A program made the translations under genes and the position numbers. Positions 50,301-56,134 of a stretch of DNA of 64,000 nt are shown here, piece after piece; position 1 is the first letter of the stretch; every line of letters starts with the position of its first letter. Below the pieces are notes generated by a model that worked only from the letters and a program-made list of their open reading frames with translations, did not search any database and was not told the DNA's origin. This stretch comes from Lamellibrachia columna (Eukaryota; Annelida; Polychaeta; Sabellida; Siboglinidae). The stretch covers positions 3,022,001 through 3,086,000 of the forward strand of contig OY759275.1 of NCBI GenBank assembly GCA_963662155.1. The letters run 5' to 3'.

Positions 50301-53059
50301 CCTAGCGATACTCCAACAACCTAGTGATGTTCTAACAACCTAGCGATGCTCTAACAACCTAGCGATGCTCCAACAACCTAACAATGCTCCAACAACCTAG
50401 TGATGTAGGTCCAGACCTTGCTAAAAACATTACAACTCCAGTTGGTTCATCTGTATTTGATTACTTAAAAAATAGAAATGACAACTGCATGTTTTTGTCA
50501 CCAGTTGATGAAAAAGAAGTTCATAAGGTGGTTGAAAGCTGCAAAAACAAAAGCTCAACTGATGCAGATGGTCTTAGTATGAATATTGTCAAACGTGTAA
50601 TTACCACAATTATTAAACCACTGACCCATGTTTTTAATGCATCTTTCAAAACTGGGGTTTTCCCAGACAAACTGAAAATTGCCAAAATAATCCCTATATT
50701 TAAGGCTGGAAACAAAGAAAACTGCACAAACTATAGACCAATCTCACTACTGCCACAATTTTCTAAAATATTAGAGAAAGTTTTTAATACTCGACTAAGT
50801 GCATTTGTTGACAAATATAAGGTCATTAATCCTAGTCGATATGGATTTCGTGAAAATATGTCCACCTCGTATGCCCTGAGTTGGTTAATGAAATAACTGC
50901 ATCTCTCGATAGCAAAATGCACACAACGGGTGTTTTCGTTGACTTAAAAAAAGCTTTTGATACAGTTGATCATAAATTGCTTTGTGAAAAAAATTAGTTC
51001 TATGGTATTAGAGGTGTGGCACATAATTGGATAAGAAGTTATTTATCAAATAGAACACAGTTTGTCTGTTTTGATGGATTCCACTCTAACTTGTTAAATA
51101 TATCAAGTGGTGTCCCGCAAGGTTCAGTATTAGGACCTAAATTCTTTATATTGTAAGTGAATGATTTATGTAACATTTCTAAACTCGTAAAATATATCTT
51201 GTTTGCTGATGATACTAATTTGTTTTGTGCAAATAAAAATATCAATCAACTTATTACAACAGTATCATCTGTTCTGGACAAAATGTGTACTTGGTTTGCT
51301 GTAGACAAGTATCATCTGTTCTGGACAAAATATGTACTTGGTTTGCTATAAACAAGTATCATCTGTTCTGCACAAAATGTGTACTTGGTTTCCTGTAGAC
51401 AAGTTGTCCTTGAATGTTTCGAAAACAAGTTACATGTTATTTGGTAATAATACTCTGAGTGCTAATATTGACATAACAATCAATGGTGTAAACATTGATA
51501 GAGACGGGTTGTCAAGTTTCTTGGTGTACTAATCGATGAGAAGCTGAATTGGAAAGACCATATAGCAAGTGTTAAATCTAAACTCTCAAAGAGTACAGCC
51601 ATATTGTATAAGTGTAGTCAGCTAGTAGACATACAGTCTATGCACATCCTGTACTGCTCAATGTTCTTACCGTATATTAATTACTGATCTGAAATATGGG
51701 GAAACACTTATCCTACCAATATCAGTGGTATTGTCATACTCCAAAAGAGAGCAATGAGACTATTGTATGGGGCGAATCGTATTGACCTCACAACCCCTCT
51801 ATTCTACAGGTCACATGCATTAAAATGTGTAGACCTGGTAAAATTCAAAACAGTTGTTTTTATGTTTAAGGCATACCAGTGCAAGTTGCCAGTTAACATA
51901 CAACAACACTTTGTGAAAAAAGATATTTCAACAATAACCCGTCAAACAAATCAACTTGTGTTACCACAAATATCAGAGCTATGACTCTTTCTGTATATGG
52001 AATAAGTCTCTGGAATTCTCTAAATACTGAGCTCACTAACATTAAAACAGTAAGGTCATTCAAACACAGGTATAAGAAAGCAATCATAAGTGAATATACA
52101 TAGTTAGCCTGTATAACATAATCTAGCTACTGTTACTGGTTGCTGTTGCTAGTTCTGAATTAACAGAACATATAATATTAAAATAATTTTTTTATCATGT
52201 TTATTGAGTATAATAATAGGACTCTATTCCTTACAAATGTAGGCATTTGAATTGCATGTGATTCAGTATTTTCTAATTGCACATATTCTGATTACTCAAG
52301 TGTTATTAAACGAATAGCTATGTAGGGGATACATTATATACAAGTTATTTTAACTACTTGTGTATTCCTTTCAAACATCTCTTTACGTCACTGAAAAAAA
52401 AATATGTTGTCACAGCTGTTGCAGCCATTACTATGTTTGTTGTTTGAATAAATTTATTGTATTGTATTGTAACCAAGCAAGCATCTAAATAGCAAATCTA
52501 AATAGCAAAGCCTTCAACACCATACATGCGAGCAAGAACTGTTACAAATTTTCTTATTTTCCCCGAACACTAAAATATTGGAATTCATTACCAGATGCAA
52601 CAGCCAACATCACAGAACCACAGCAGTTTAAGCTAGCGCTCACACACTTAGTCCCAAACAAACATGACTAAATAGCATGCGCACCCAACCCTGACCGTTT
52701 GACTCCATACGACCATAGGCATAGGAGTGTTGGCCAGTAACTGAGTAATACTACAACTTACAAGACAAGACAAGCATTAACGGGTTGTTGATGTCTGCAC
52801 ATTTAGTTGTACAAGAATGTATTTTAGAGTTTCAGGAATTAACCCCTAAGATAACCCAATGTGTTAGAGGTATGCCGCGACACTTGCATCGCATGACCTA
52901 AATCACACGTCATGGAGTGACTTTAAATACAGCCCTGTTGAAAGAACTTACCCGTGGCGAACAGTCCGTCTCGTTACGTCCGTGCGCCATCGCAGTCACG
53001 GCTAGCAGAATCGTCACAGACACGGGTACCACTAAATTCCATTTTGTCCCGCTACCCAT
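13419..53059 (-). CDS. Interleukin-17-receptor-like gene (SEFIR-domain receptor, IL17RD/SEF-like), ten coding exons
   Basis: Assembled by hand from splice sites, phases and protein logic. Coding exons: 53059-52952, 29189-29159, 28666-28496, 26555-26425, 25068-24930, 21314-21115, 20588-20529, 19339-19225, 17508-17173 and 14347-13419. All junction phases agree (0,1,1,0,1,0,0,1,1) and the total is 2220 nt, 739 aa. Order: hydrophobic signal peptide (about 1-25), fibronectin-like ectodomain with N-glycosylation sites (NET, NAT, NIT, NAT, NFT), Thr/Ser/Pro stalk (about 327-400), one transmembrane helix (about 402-423) and a SEFIR domain (about 440-600). Such receptors bind IL-17 or modulate FGF/IL-17 signalling through SEFIR-SEFIR contacts with Act1-type adaptors. 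The ortholog (RA, RD or an invertebrate class) is not settled. Confidence 0.82.
14517..15779. mobile_element. Nonautonomous pogo/Tigger-like DNA transposon with TA target duplication
   Basis: Terminal inverted repeats start CAGTAGTACCTGC on both ends, about 24 bp with two mismatches (left 14517, right ending 15779), flanked by TA at 14515-14516 and 15780-15781. Subterminal TCCGATGAGGGGACAC-type motifs recur at both ends. The CAGTA... terminus and TA duplication fit the pogo group of Tc1/mariner. I see no transposase frame; it lies in intron 9 of the receptor gene. Confidence 0.75.
16165..16790 (-). repeat. 25-bp minisatellite of splice-donor-like units in intron 9
   Basis: About 25 units; in gene orientation each reads CTCCTG|GTAAGTGACAAC then TTTAACA. 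Most copies keep the strong donor GTAAGT; the second copy from the upstream end (near 16746) is changed to GTTAAG. The array ends at a candidate exon (16777-16835). Confidence 0.95.
16777..16835 (-). other. Candidate cryptic or alternative exon in intron 9
   Basis: 59 nt between a pyrimidine-rich acceptor (ctgtctaag) and a strong donor (CTCCCG|GTAAGT) that is the first unit of the 25-bp array. It is open in the phase left by exon 9, but it would shift the frame of exon 10, so it is not in the main model. It may be a decoy or an alternative exon. Confidence 0.3.
17173..17508 (-). CDS. IL-17-receptor-like exon 9 (stalk and transmembrane helix)
   Basis: 336 nt, phase 1 to 1, acceptor ccattgttccag and donor CTCAG|GTGCGA. 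It encodes DIPCHVKR, eleven Thr in a row, a Ser/Thr/Pro-rich stalk likely to be O-glycosylated, and the transmembrane helix [20 protein letters not shown] with a stop-transfer YRRSG. Confidence 0.85.
17672..18449. mobile_element. Nonautonomous hAT-like transposon with 8-bp target duplication
   Basis: Identical 8-bp direct repeats TCTAGAGG flank it (17664-17671 and 18450-18457). The termini are CAGGGCTGGGGTCAATTC and, inverted, CAGGTCTGGGTGAATTC, as in hAT elements. The interior is AT-rich with repeated aattcaatt/ccaattcc motifs and no transposase. It lies in intron 8. Confidence 0.8.
18550..19123. repeat. 95-bp minisatellite, about six units, in intron 8
   Basis: Units share a poly-G segment (catggggggtgggggaggtc) and ggtacatctatta. 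In gene orientation each contains CCAG|GTAAAG, again donor-like. Confidence 0.9.
19225..19339 (-). CDS. IL-17-receptor-like exon 8
   Basis: 115 nt, phase 0 to 1, acceptor atatgtttag and donor GTCTG|GTGCGT. It encodes [19 protein letters not shown], a cysteine cluster typical of the membrane-proximal ectodomain, then FNFTS with an N-glycosylation site. Confidence 0.8.
19476..19891. mobile_element. Possible older hAT-like nonautonomous element
   Basis: Ends resemble each other in inverted orientation (left ...AGGGGTCAATCACATTAC, right inverted ...TGGGAGTCAATTACATT) and are flanked by similar 8-mers cgcagtat and tgtagtat (6 of 8 match). The interior is rich in ccaattcc-type motifs. It lies in intron 7. 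Confidence 0.4.
20236..20548 (-). repeat. 35-bp minisatellite made of exon 7 end plus its splice donor
   Basis: Nine units including the real exon end; eight lie in intron 7. In gene orientation the unit is the last 20 nt of exon 7 (CCGGCCAGTACAAAGTCTGG) followed by 15 nt of intron (GTAAGTTACATTGCA). Every intronic copy keeps GTAAGT, so each is a potential 5' splice site equal to the real one. Confidence 0.95.
20529..20588 (-). CDS. IL-17-receptor-like exon 7 (60 nt)
   Basis: Phase 0 to 0, acceptor ttatttattgcag and donor GTCTGG|GTAAGT. It encodes [20 protein letters not shown]. Its last 20 nt and its donor have been amplified into a minisatellite in intron 7. Confidence 0.8.
21115..21314 (-). 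CDS. IL-17-receptor-like exon 6
   Basis: 200 nt, phase 1 to 0, acceptor cttctccttag and donor AAAGGG|GTGAGT. It encodes [20 protein letters not shown] and an N-glycosylation site in LINATSG. The NTLD.RVDVWF-type strand pattern agrees with the second fibronectin-like domain of IL-17 receptors. Confidence 0.82.
21726..22057. repeat. 30-bp minisatellite, 11 units, in intron 5
   Basis: Unit tttgaacaggtggggtttta plus gtgtttgtag; 30 bp keeps both strands open ([10 protein letters not shown] on the minus strand). It appears to derive from the end of a retrotransposon coding region next to it. Confidence 0.95.
22058..22146 (-). pseudogene. Probable LINE ORF2 C-terminal relic
   Basis: On the minus strand the frame reads [13 protein letters not shown] and runs into [10 protein letters not shown] repeats, then LFYD. 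This resembles the usual LINE C-terminus (AP.LWN.LP, followed by F...LK.HLF...Y). Only the last tens of codons remain. Confidence 0.4.
22160..23845. repeat. 72-bp minisatellite, about 23 units, in intron 5
   Basis: Each unit contains catctgtaaggaggtgtctg and gagcttcctgtggtgtgagc. A 72-bp unit is 24 codons, which produces a spurious 594-codon frame on the minus strand ([12 protein letters not shown] repeats). The high-copy identity and lack of codon bias argue against a protein. Confidence 0.96.
24456..24631. mobile_element. Short MITE-like element
   Basis: 176 bp with imperfect inverted ends: ggccggtttcacgaag at the left and, inverted, ggctggtttcatgaag at the right. No target duplication is certain. 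The interval 23860-24455 otherwise shows nothing I recognise. Confidence 0.45.
24930..25068 (-). CDS. IL-17-receptor-like exon 5
   Basis: 139 nt, phase 0 to 1, acceptor gtggattcag and donor TGAAG|GTAGGA. It encodes [19 protein letters not shown] followed by LYSLPKS, ending in PDSE, another ectodomain strand region. Confidence 0.8.
25187..25528. repeat. 19-bp minisatellite, about 18 units, in intron 4
   Basis: Unit ccctgtccatacactagtg with ccc/ccg/cca variation at one position. Confidence 0.95.
25795..26424 (-). repeat. 35-bp minisatellite starting at the exon 4 splice donor
   Basis: About 18 units. In gene orientation the true junction is ACAAG|GTTAGTCAAGTCAG; each unit repeats this as AGTAG|GTCAGTCAAGTCAG followed by tgtggtaacgctgtca. 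The array therefore consists of intron start sequence carrying donor-like AG|GTCAGT sites. Confidence 0.92.
26425..26555 (-). CDS. IL-17-receptor-like exon 4
   Basis: 131 nt, phase 1 to 0, acceptor cttgtttcag and donor ACAAG|GTTAGT. It encodes [16 protein letters not shown], a beta-strand pattern typical of the receptor's fibronectin-like domain. A 35-bp minisatellite begins directly at its donor. Confidence 0.8.
27337..27562. repeat. 38-bp minisatellite, six units, in intron 3
   Basis: Unit agcttggtttaagggtacaa plus agagtgggcaggggactt. Upstream, 26560-27330 holds no gene I can support. Confidence 0.9.
27690..27905. repeat. 18/36-bp minisatellite in intron 3
   Basis: Alternating ttgtagtgcattactatg and ttggagtgcattaatacg 18-mers; a short related block recurs at 28219-28345, about 310 bp away. 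Confidence 0.9.
27908..28130. repeat. GGAATC-rich block, possible hAT-like end
   Basis: Begins CAGACCTGGGGCGATTC, resembling hAT termini, and continues as degenerate agtcggaatcggaat repeats. The other end and a target duplication were not found. Confidence 0.35.
28496..28666 (-). CDS. IL-17-receptor-like exon 3
   Basis: 171 nt, phase 1 to 1. It encodes [14 protein letters not shown], then a domain start with DLNATVY and [11 protein letters not shown] (two N-glycosylation sites and the Trp of a fibronectin-type fold). Donor GATG|GTAGGT. Two acceptors are possible (ctagag| at 28667 or atgag| at 28678); only the former is in phase with exon 2 as read here. Confidence 0.75.
28886..29097. repeat. 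26-bp minisatellite, eight units, in intron 2
   Basis: Unit cagaattacccaattactcc plus aactgg, ending about 60 bp downstream of the exon 2 donor. In gene orientation each unit contains TTGG|GTAATT, a weak donor-like site. Confidence 0.93.
29159..29189 (-). CDS. IL-17-receptor-like exon 2 (31 nt)
   Basis: A micro-exon with a good acceptor (tttttcattgcag) and donor (CCTG|GTGAGT). Phase 0 to 1; it encodes [10 protein letters not shown] and the first base of the next codon. The read-through to exon 3 gives a cysteine-bearing ectodomain start. The start phase would differ if a missing exon lies in intron 1. Confidence 0.6.
29473..33765. repeat. 66/68-bp minisatellite, about 64 units, in intron 1
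   Basis: Unit gtcaacttcactgacattgg plus gttgttcagtcggtggtctttgtg-type sequence and a G-run of variable length before gagaggtgca. Units with a short G-run are 66 bp and those with a long run 68 bp. From about 30380 on they form a higher-order pattern 66+66+68 = 200 bp, seen as identical open frames at 200-bp spacing (for example 30921/31121, 31997/32197, 32533/32733). No protein is likely. Confidence 0.97.
33766..35010. other. AT-rich intronic DNA with diverged direct repeats
   Basis: At 33950-34330 an approximately 90-bp segment (atatttattaataacataga ... ttaactgaaaacactgcc) recurs four to five times with divergence. I see no gene, and only short frames such as 34488-34694 without recognisable content. 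Confidence 0.6.
36190..36450. repeat. 31-bp minisatellite (copy A; copy B at 44752-45012)
   Basis: Unit tacagtttacacagcattca plus gtggtgttttg, about eight diverged units. Confidence 0.85.
36530..37003. repeat. 67-bp minisatellite, seven units (copy B at 45092-45499, six units)
   Basis: Unit gatcacttattggatgaggt, then tccagcactgtatcattgct, then tcccaacactctgccatgct and gggtaat. One unit fewer in copy B. Confidence 0.95.
37032..37240 (+). mobile_element. tRNA-derived SINE (copy A)
   Basis: Pol III A box (TGGTCTAATGGTTAGAGCA) and B box (GGTTCGATTCC) are correctly spaced in a tRNA-like head with an intact T arm (GGTGG/CCACC). The acceptor stem does not pair, so it is not a tRNA gene. The body has tgtctttcggaagagacact and aaaagctgttggtcc, a core type seen in several invertebrate SINEs. 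Confidence 0.75.
37500..37575. repeat. 22-bp repeat, three units (copy B at 46015-46104, four units)
   Basis: Unit gttacccaaccctgcctcct plus ag. Confidence 0.85.
37995..38150. repeat. CAGACCTTACACTTCACCCC-type repeat block 1 (copy B at 46525-46680)
   Basis: About seven degenerate units of 21-23 bp. Confidence 0.85.
38610..39135. repeat. CAGACCTTACACTTCACCCC-type repeat block 2 (copy B at 47140-47690)
   Basis: About 24 units of 20-23 bp, the same unit as block 1, 460 bp away. It creates spurious frames such as QTLHFTPR repeats. Confidence 0.9.
39903..41465 (+). repeat. 69-bp monomer array, about 22 units, abutting a LINE ORF start (copy A)
   Basis: The unit contains aacacgatgagttcaagcaa plus caacaccc, then cagtaacagtagcgaggcac and tgtagtaacagctagatgt. 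The last unit leads directly into the open frame at 41461, whose first codons ATGATGAGTTCAAGCAACAA are themselves the unit sequence. The 552- and 563-codon minus-strand frames here are products of a 23-codon unit and not genes. Confidence 0.95.
41461..42405 (+). pseudogene. LINE ORF2 N-terminal (endonuclease) fragment, copy A, broken
   Basis: Reads [66 protein letters not shown] and [10 protein letters not shown], the ordered motifs of an exonuclease-endonuclease-phosphatase domain. Frames break at about 41723 and 41860, and a TAG at 42403 ends it (the same codon is TGG in copy B). Clade is probably RTE/Proto2-like, by its SDHR and QIDFI style; not certain. Confidence 0.7.
42535..42845. repeat. 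31-bp minisatellite, about ten units (copy A)
   Basis: Unit agatttagacctctacgata plus tacatctttgc, inside the LINE relic between endonuclease and reverse transcriptase; copy B has one unit (49908-49940). Confidence 0.93.
42840..43172 (+). pseudogene. LINE reverse-transcriptase fragment, copy A
   Basis: Reads [42 protein letters not shown] and [11 protein letters not shown]: reverse-transcriptase blocks up to the GVLQGD motif. It ends before the catalytic FADD motif and runs into a repeat of caacaacctagcgatgctct (43155-43310). Confidence 0.7.
43289..43572 (+). pseudogene. Second LINE type, reverse-transcriptase start, cut by the duplication junction (copy A)
   Basis: Reads [33 protein letters not shown] and [12 protein letters not shown], then stops at the duplication breakpoint. 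The uninterrupted version is at 50384 in copy B. Confidence 0.7.
45527..45735 (+). mobile_element. tRNA-derived SINE (copy B)
   Basis: The duplicated partner of the SINE at 37032-37240, with a single visible difference in the body (agccgttggtcc here). Same A and B boxes. Confidence 0.75.
48456..48845 (+). repeat. 69-bp monomer array, about five to six units (copy B)
   Basis: Same unit and same junction with the LINE open frame at 48841. The loss or gain of about 17 units accounts for most of the length difference between the duplication copies. Confidence 0.95.
48841..49815 (+). pseudogene. LINE ORF2 N-terminal (endonuclease) fragment, copy B, broken
   Basis: Duplicate of 41461-42405 with the same frame breaks near 49103 and 49235, 6 bp fewer near 49230, and the terminal TGG intact so that the frame runs ten codons further. 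Confidence 0.7.
49941..50264 (+). pseudogene. LINE reverse-transcriptase fragment, copy B
   Basis: Duplicate of the copy A fragment, with a TAG (ctgttctag, near 50056) that is CAG in copy A. The two copies have thus acquired different stops. Confidence 0.65.
50384..52470 (+). pseudogene. Second LINE type (Jockey/CR1-superfamily-like), decayed ORF2 with 3' end
   Basis: Reads [36 protein letters not shown] and [10 protein letters not shown] in frame to 50896. Broken frames follow: [25 protein letters not shown], then [10 protein letters not shown] at about 51200 and [15 protein letters not shown] near 51405. The 3' end is an AATAAA followed by (ATTGT)n at about 52447-52470. A 70-bp stretch around 51290-51400 is triplicated. 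Nonfunctional. Confidence 0.75.
52516..52775 (+). pseudogene. 5'-truncated LINE, C-terminal tail only
   Basis: The frame 52516-52671 reads [18 protein letters not shown] and QFKLALTHL before TAA, the usual C-terminal motif of LINE ORF2 (RT..WN.LP). About 100 bp later comes an (ACAAG)n tail near 52760-52775. It lies about 175 bp downstream of the exon 1 donor, in intron 1. Confidence 0.6.
52952..53059 (-). CDS. IL-17-receptor-like exon 1 (signal peptide)
   Basis: ATG at 53059-53057 opens 36 codons. A basic N-terminus is followed by a hydrophobic core ([16 protein letters not shown]) with a likely signal-peptidase site after AMA or AHG, then RNETDC with an N-glycosylation site. It ends in phase 0 at a strong donor (CACGG|GTAAGT). 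It is separated from exon 2 by a 23.8-kb intron, so its assignment to this gene rests on phase, orientation and the need for a signal peptide. Confidence 0.7.
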
Positions 53060-53217
53060 TGTTATAACTGTACAACCATCAGATCAGTTGGGGCAATAAA
53101 CCAGCTTCAGCCTATACCAAACATCGTGAAAAATGTAACACCACCCACGAGTTCTGTTTATCGGTAACGAAACTAGGCCTACCATGTGATCGTTGCGCCA
53201 TCTGGACGTTATCGCAA

Positions 53218-53273
53218 GTGTCGCCCCCTGATGGCCAGTCGCGATTGTTCAGGGATACATAAGCCGAGTTATA
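53218..53273 (-). promoter_or_regulatory. Upstream region of the receptor gene: CTCF-like site and TATA-like box
   Basis: On the minus strand gccatcagggggcgacact (53218-53236) fits the CTCF consensus, and TATAAC (273-268 of this block of 53 kb) lies about 210 nt upstream of the ATG at 53059. The whole interval between the ATG and the LINE copy at 53448 is only about 390 bp, so promoter and 5' UTR must be compact or lie beyond the LINE. Confidence 0.35.
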
Positions 53274-53447
53274 GAGGAAGGCAGTGCTGATCGAGTCATT
53301 TTTTGTTCTTTTTGATATCTAGAGCACAGTCTTATTCATAAGTCAACGTTTTTTAACTGCATAAACTAGTATTATTTGTTGACCATTTTAAACCAAGATA
53401 ATTTATTTAGTATGCATAGTTAATGTACGGAGTAAACAGAAAGTTCG

Positions 53448-55236
53448 AGATATGGTCGGACCACTGGAAAACAAAAGTGGAAACATAATTTCAGACGGGT
53501 TTCAAATGGCAGAGGTCCTGAATGAGTATTTCAGCTCAGTTTTTATCACAGAAGATATCAGCTCACTTCCAGTTCCAGTTACTAAATTTGAGGGCAATAA
53601 ATCAGAACATTTAGGGCAGTTATTTGTAACTCCTGAAATGGTAGCAAAGAAAATTAAGAAGATGAAAGATAATAAATCACCTGGAGTTTATGGGATACCA
53701 ACAAAACTGCCTAAGGAAATTATTGAGCAAATTAGTACATCACTTGCCAAAGTGTTTAACTTGTCACTAGAAGAAGGAATAGTTCCTTCAGAATGGAAAG
53801 AAGCAAACATTACGCCGCTATTTAAGAAGGGATCAAGGAACAAGTCAGAAAATTACAGACCAGTGAGTTTAACATCAGTTGTATGTAAATTATTCGAAAC
53901 ATTAATTAGAGACCACATGGTGGAATTCCTTGCAAAACATAAATTATTAAATACATCTCAATATGGGTTCCTAAAAGCAAGGTCATGTCTAACCAATCTC
54001 CTATGTTTTTTGGAAGAAATTACAAAGTGGGTAGATGACGGATCACCAGTAGATGTTGTTTACTTAGATTTTCAGAAAGCTTTCGATAAAGTGCCACATC
54101 AAAGATTGTTACTTAAACTAAAAGCCTATGGTATAGGTAATGATGCAATCAACTGGATAGAAAAGTGGCTTACACACAGAAGACAGAGAGTAATAGTAGA
54201 TGGTGAGATTTCAAACTGGAAATCTGTTTTGAGTGGGGTACCACAGGGATCAGCATTAGGCCCTATACTGTTTTTAATATATATAAATGATTTGGAAGAT
54301 GACATATCTAGCAAATTACTCAAATTTGCAGATGACACAAAAATATTCAGAAAGGTTACTAATGATACAGATAAACAAAGTTTACAGGATGATCTAGATA
54401 AATTAGTTAAATGGTCAGAAAAATGGCAAATGTTATTAAATTTTGGGAAGTGTAAATGTATACACATAGGACATGGAAACATGGATGAAGAATATAAAAT
54501 GGGGGATGCTGTACTAGGTAGAACCACACAAGATACGGACTTAGGAGTAACATTTAGTGCTGACATGAAAATTTCAGAGCAATGTGGGATTGCTGCTTCG
54601 AAAGGAAATCAAATTCTAGGGCTAATTAGAACTATCACGTATAAGGAGAACCAGCTAATTGTACCCCTGTACACAGCATGCAATAGTTAGACCACATTTG
54701 GAATATTGTATTCAAGCATGGAAGCCGTATCGTAAAAAAGACATAGACTAGCTAGAAAGAATACAACAAAGAGCAACTAAAATTATTCCAAAAAATTGTG
54801 AGACCTTAGTTACAAAAGTCGCTTATTACAATGTGAGAGACCAGGAGACTAAGAGGAGACCAAATAGAAGTGTTTAAAATAGTGAATGGTTATGAGGATG
54901 TTGATAGGAATATGTTCTTCAAACTTAAAGAAGGCAGTAGAACCAGAGGACACAAAGCAGCATTAGTTAAGGAACAGTTTAGGTTGGACATGAGAAAGTA
55001 CTCTTTCTCACAGAGGGTGATAAATAAATGGAACAAACTGCCAAATGATTGTGTTAATGCTAGTAGTGTGAATATGCTTAAAAATAGAATTGACAGATAT
55101 CTGATAAGGGCGGGCTATACAAAGATTATAAAATTGTTGGACTCTCGATAAGCCAATGGCTTCCTTGTCCACTTGCCATCTGGAACTTGTTGTTTGGGAT
55201 GGCAATCTTGTTAAATCTTGTCTTGTTAAATCTAAT
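53448..55236 (+). mobile_element. 5'-truncated CR1-like LINE, second copy
   Basis: Same family as 3599-7484: 53452-54690 is open and carries YRPVSLTSVVCKLFETLI, YLDFQKAFDKVPH, SGVPQGSALGP and KFADDTK. The frame breaks at about 54690, and the C-terminus continues at 54870-55151 (NKWNKLPNDCVNASSV). The 3' UTR (gccaatggcttccttgtcca) and terminal (AAATCTTGTT)-type repeat match the first copy. Truncation at the VGPLE codons is the normal result of incomplete reverse transcription. It sits 390 bp upstream of the receptor ATG, in opposite orientation. Confidence 0.85.
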
Positions 55237-55382
55237 GTATAGCTAATTCAAAGAGGGTTGGTAAACTGACTCGACTAACACTTTGTGTGGGGTAAGTTAA
55301 GCCACAGTGTAGCGTAAGTTGAGTCACAATGGGTAAATGGGTAAATGCTAAATAGTTGTATAATTTATGTAGACTTATTATC

Positions 55383-55715
55383 AACACATCTACACAATGT
55401 GCACAACATGTCACTGACAAGTCAACACATCTACACAATGAGTAAAACATGTCACTGACAAGTCAACACATCTACACAATGAGTAAAACATGTAATTGAA
55501 AAGTCAACACATCTACACAATGAGTACAACATGTCACTGACGAGTCAACACATTTACACAATGGGTAAAACTTGTCACTGACAAGTCAACACATCTACAC
55601 AATGGGTACAACATGTCACTGACAAATCAACACACCTATACAATGGGTAAAACATGTCACTGACAAGTAAACACATCTACACAATGGGTACAACATGTCA
55701 CTGACAAGTCAACAC
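55383..55715. repeat. 39-bp minisatellite, about eight units
   Basis: Unit aagtcaacacatctacacaa plus tgggtaaaacatgtcactg-like sequence. The region 55237-55382 and 55716-55930 has no gene I can support. Confidence 0.9.
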
Positions 55716-56134
55716 TAATTAATTACTTACTATAGACTTTTAGGCCAATCGCAGCCAGTGTGACTTACTGCTAATATGTTGTCTCAATGTCCCAGTTTGG
55801 GCGGAAAGATGAATTCCATGATGTATTTTGAAGAGAAACAGCACTCGTCTGTGTTATTTAACCCCTGCCCGAGTAACCCCTCTTGGACCTTGGGTGGCTC
55901 AACTACCCCCCATATCAAAAATTCAGCTTTTATAATAATGTTTTATTTCAGGCAAGAGCCCATAATATTATAAATACATACAGGTTAAAAAAAACATACA
56001 TATACACACATGATGAACAATAGAGGTACATGTAGTGAAAAAAATATATATAAATATACATACATGACGTGTAGTAAAATATATATATAAGATAAGTAAG
56101 GATAAAAAAATATATTTGTATAAAAGTACAAACA

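Larger units (their letters stand above)
43573..50667 (+). repeat. Tandem duplication, copy B (7.1 kb)
   Basis: Second copy, head to tail. It begins inside what would be the LINE sequence at 43571 and ends where the LINE continues uninterrupted (50668 onward), so copy B keeps the original right flank and copy A the original left flank. The whole duplication lies in intron 1 of the receptor gene. Confidence 0.93.
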
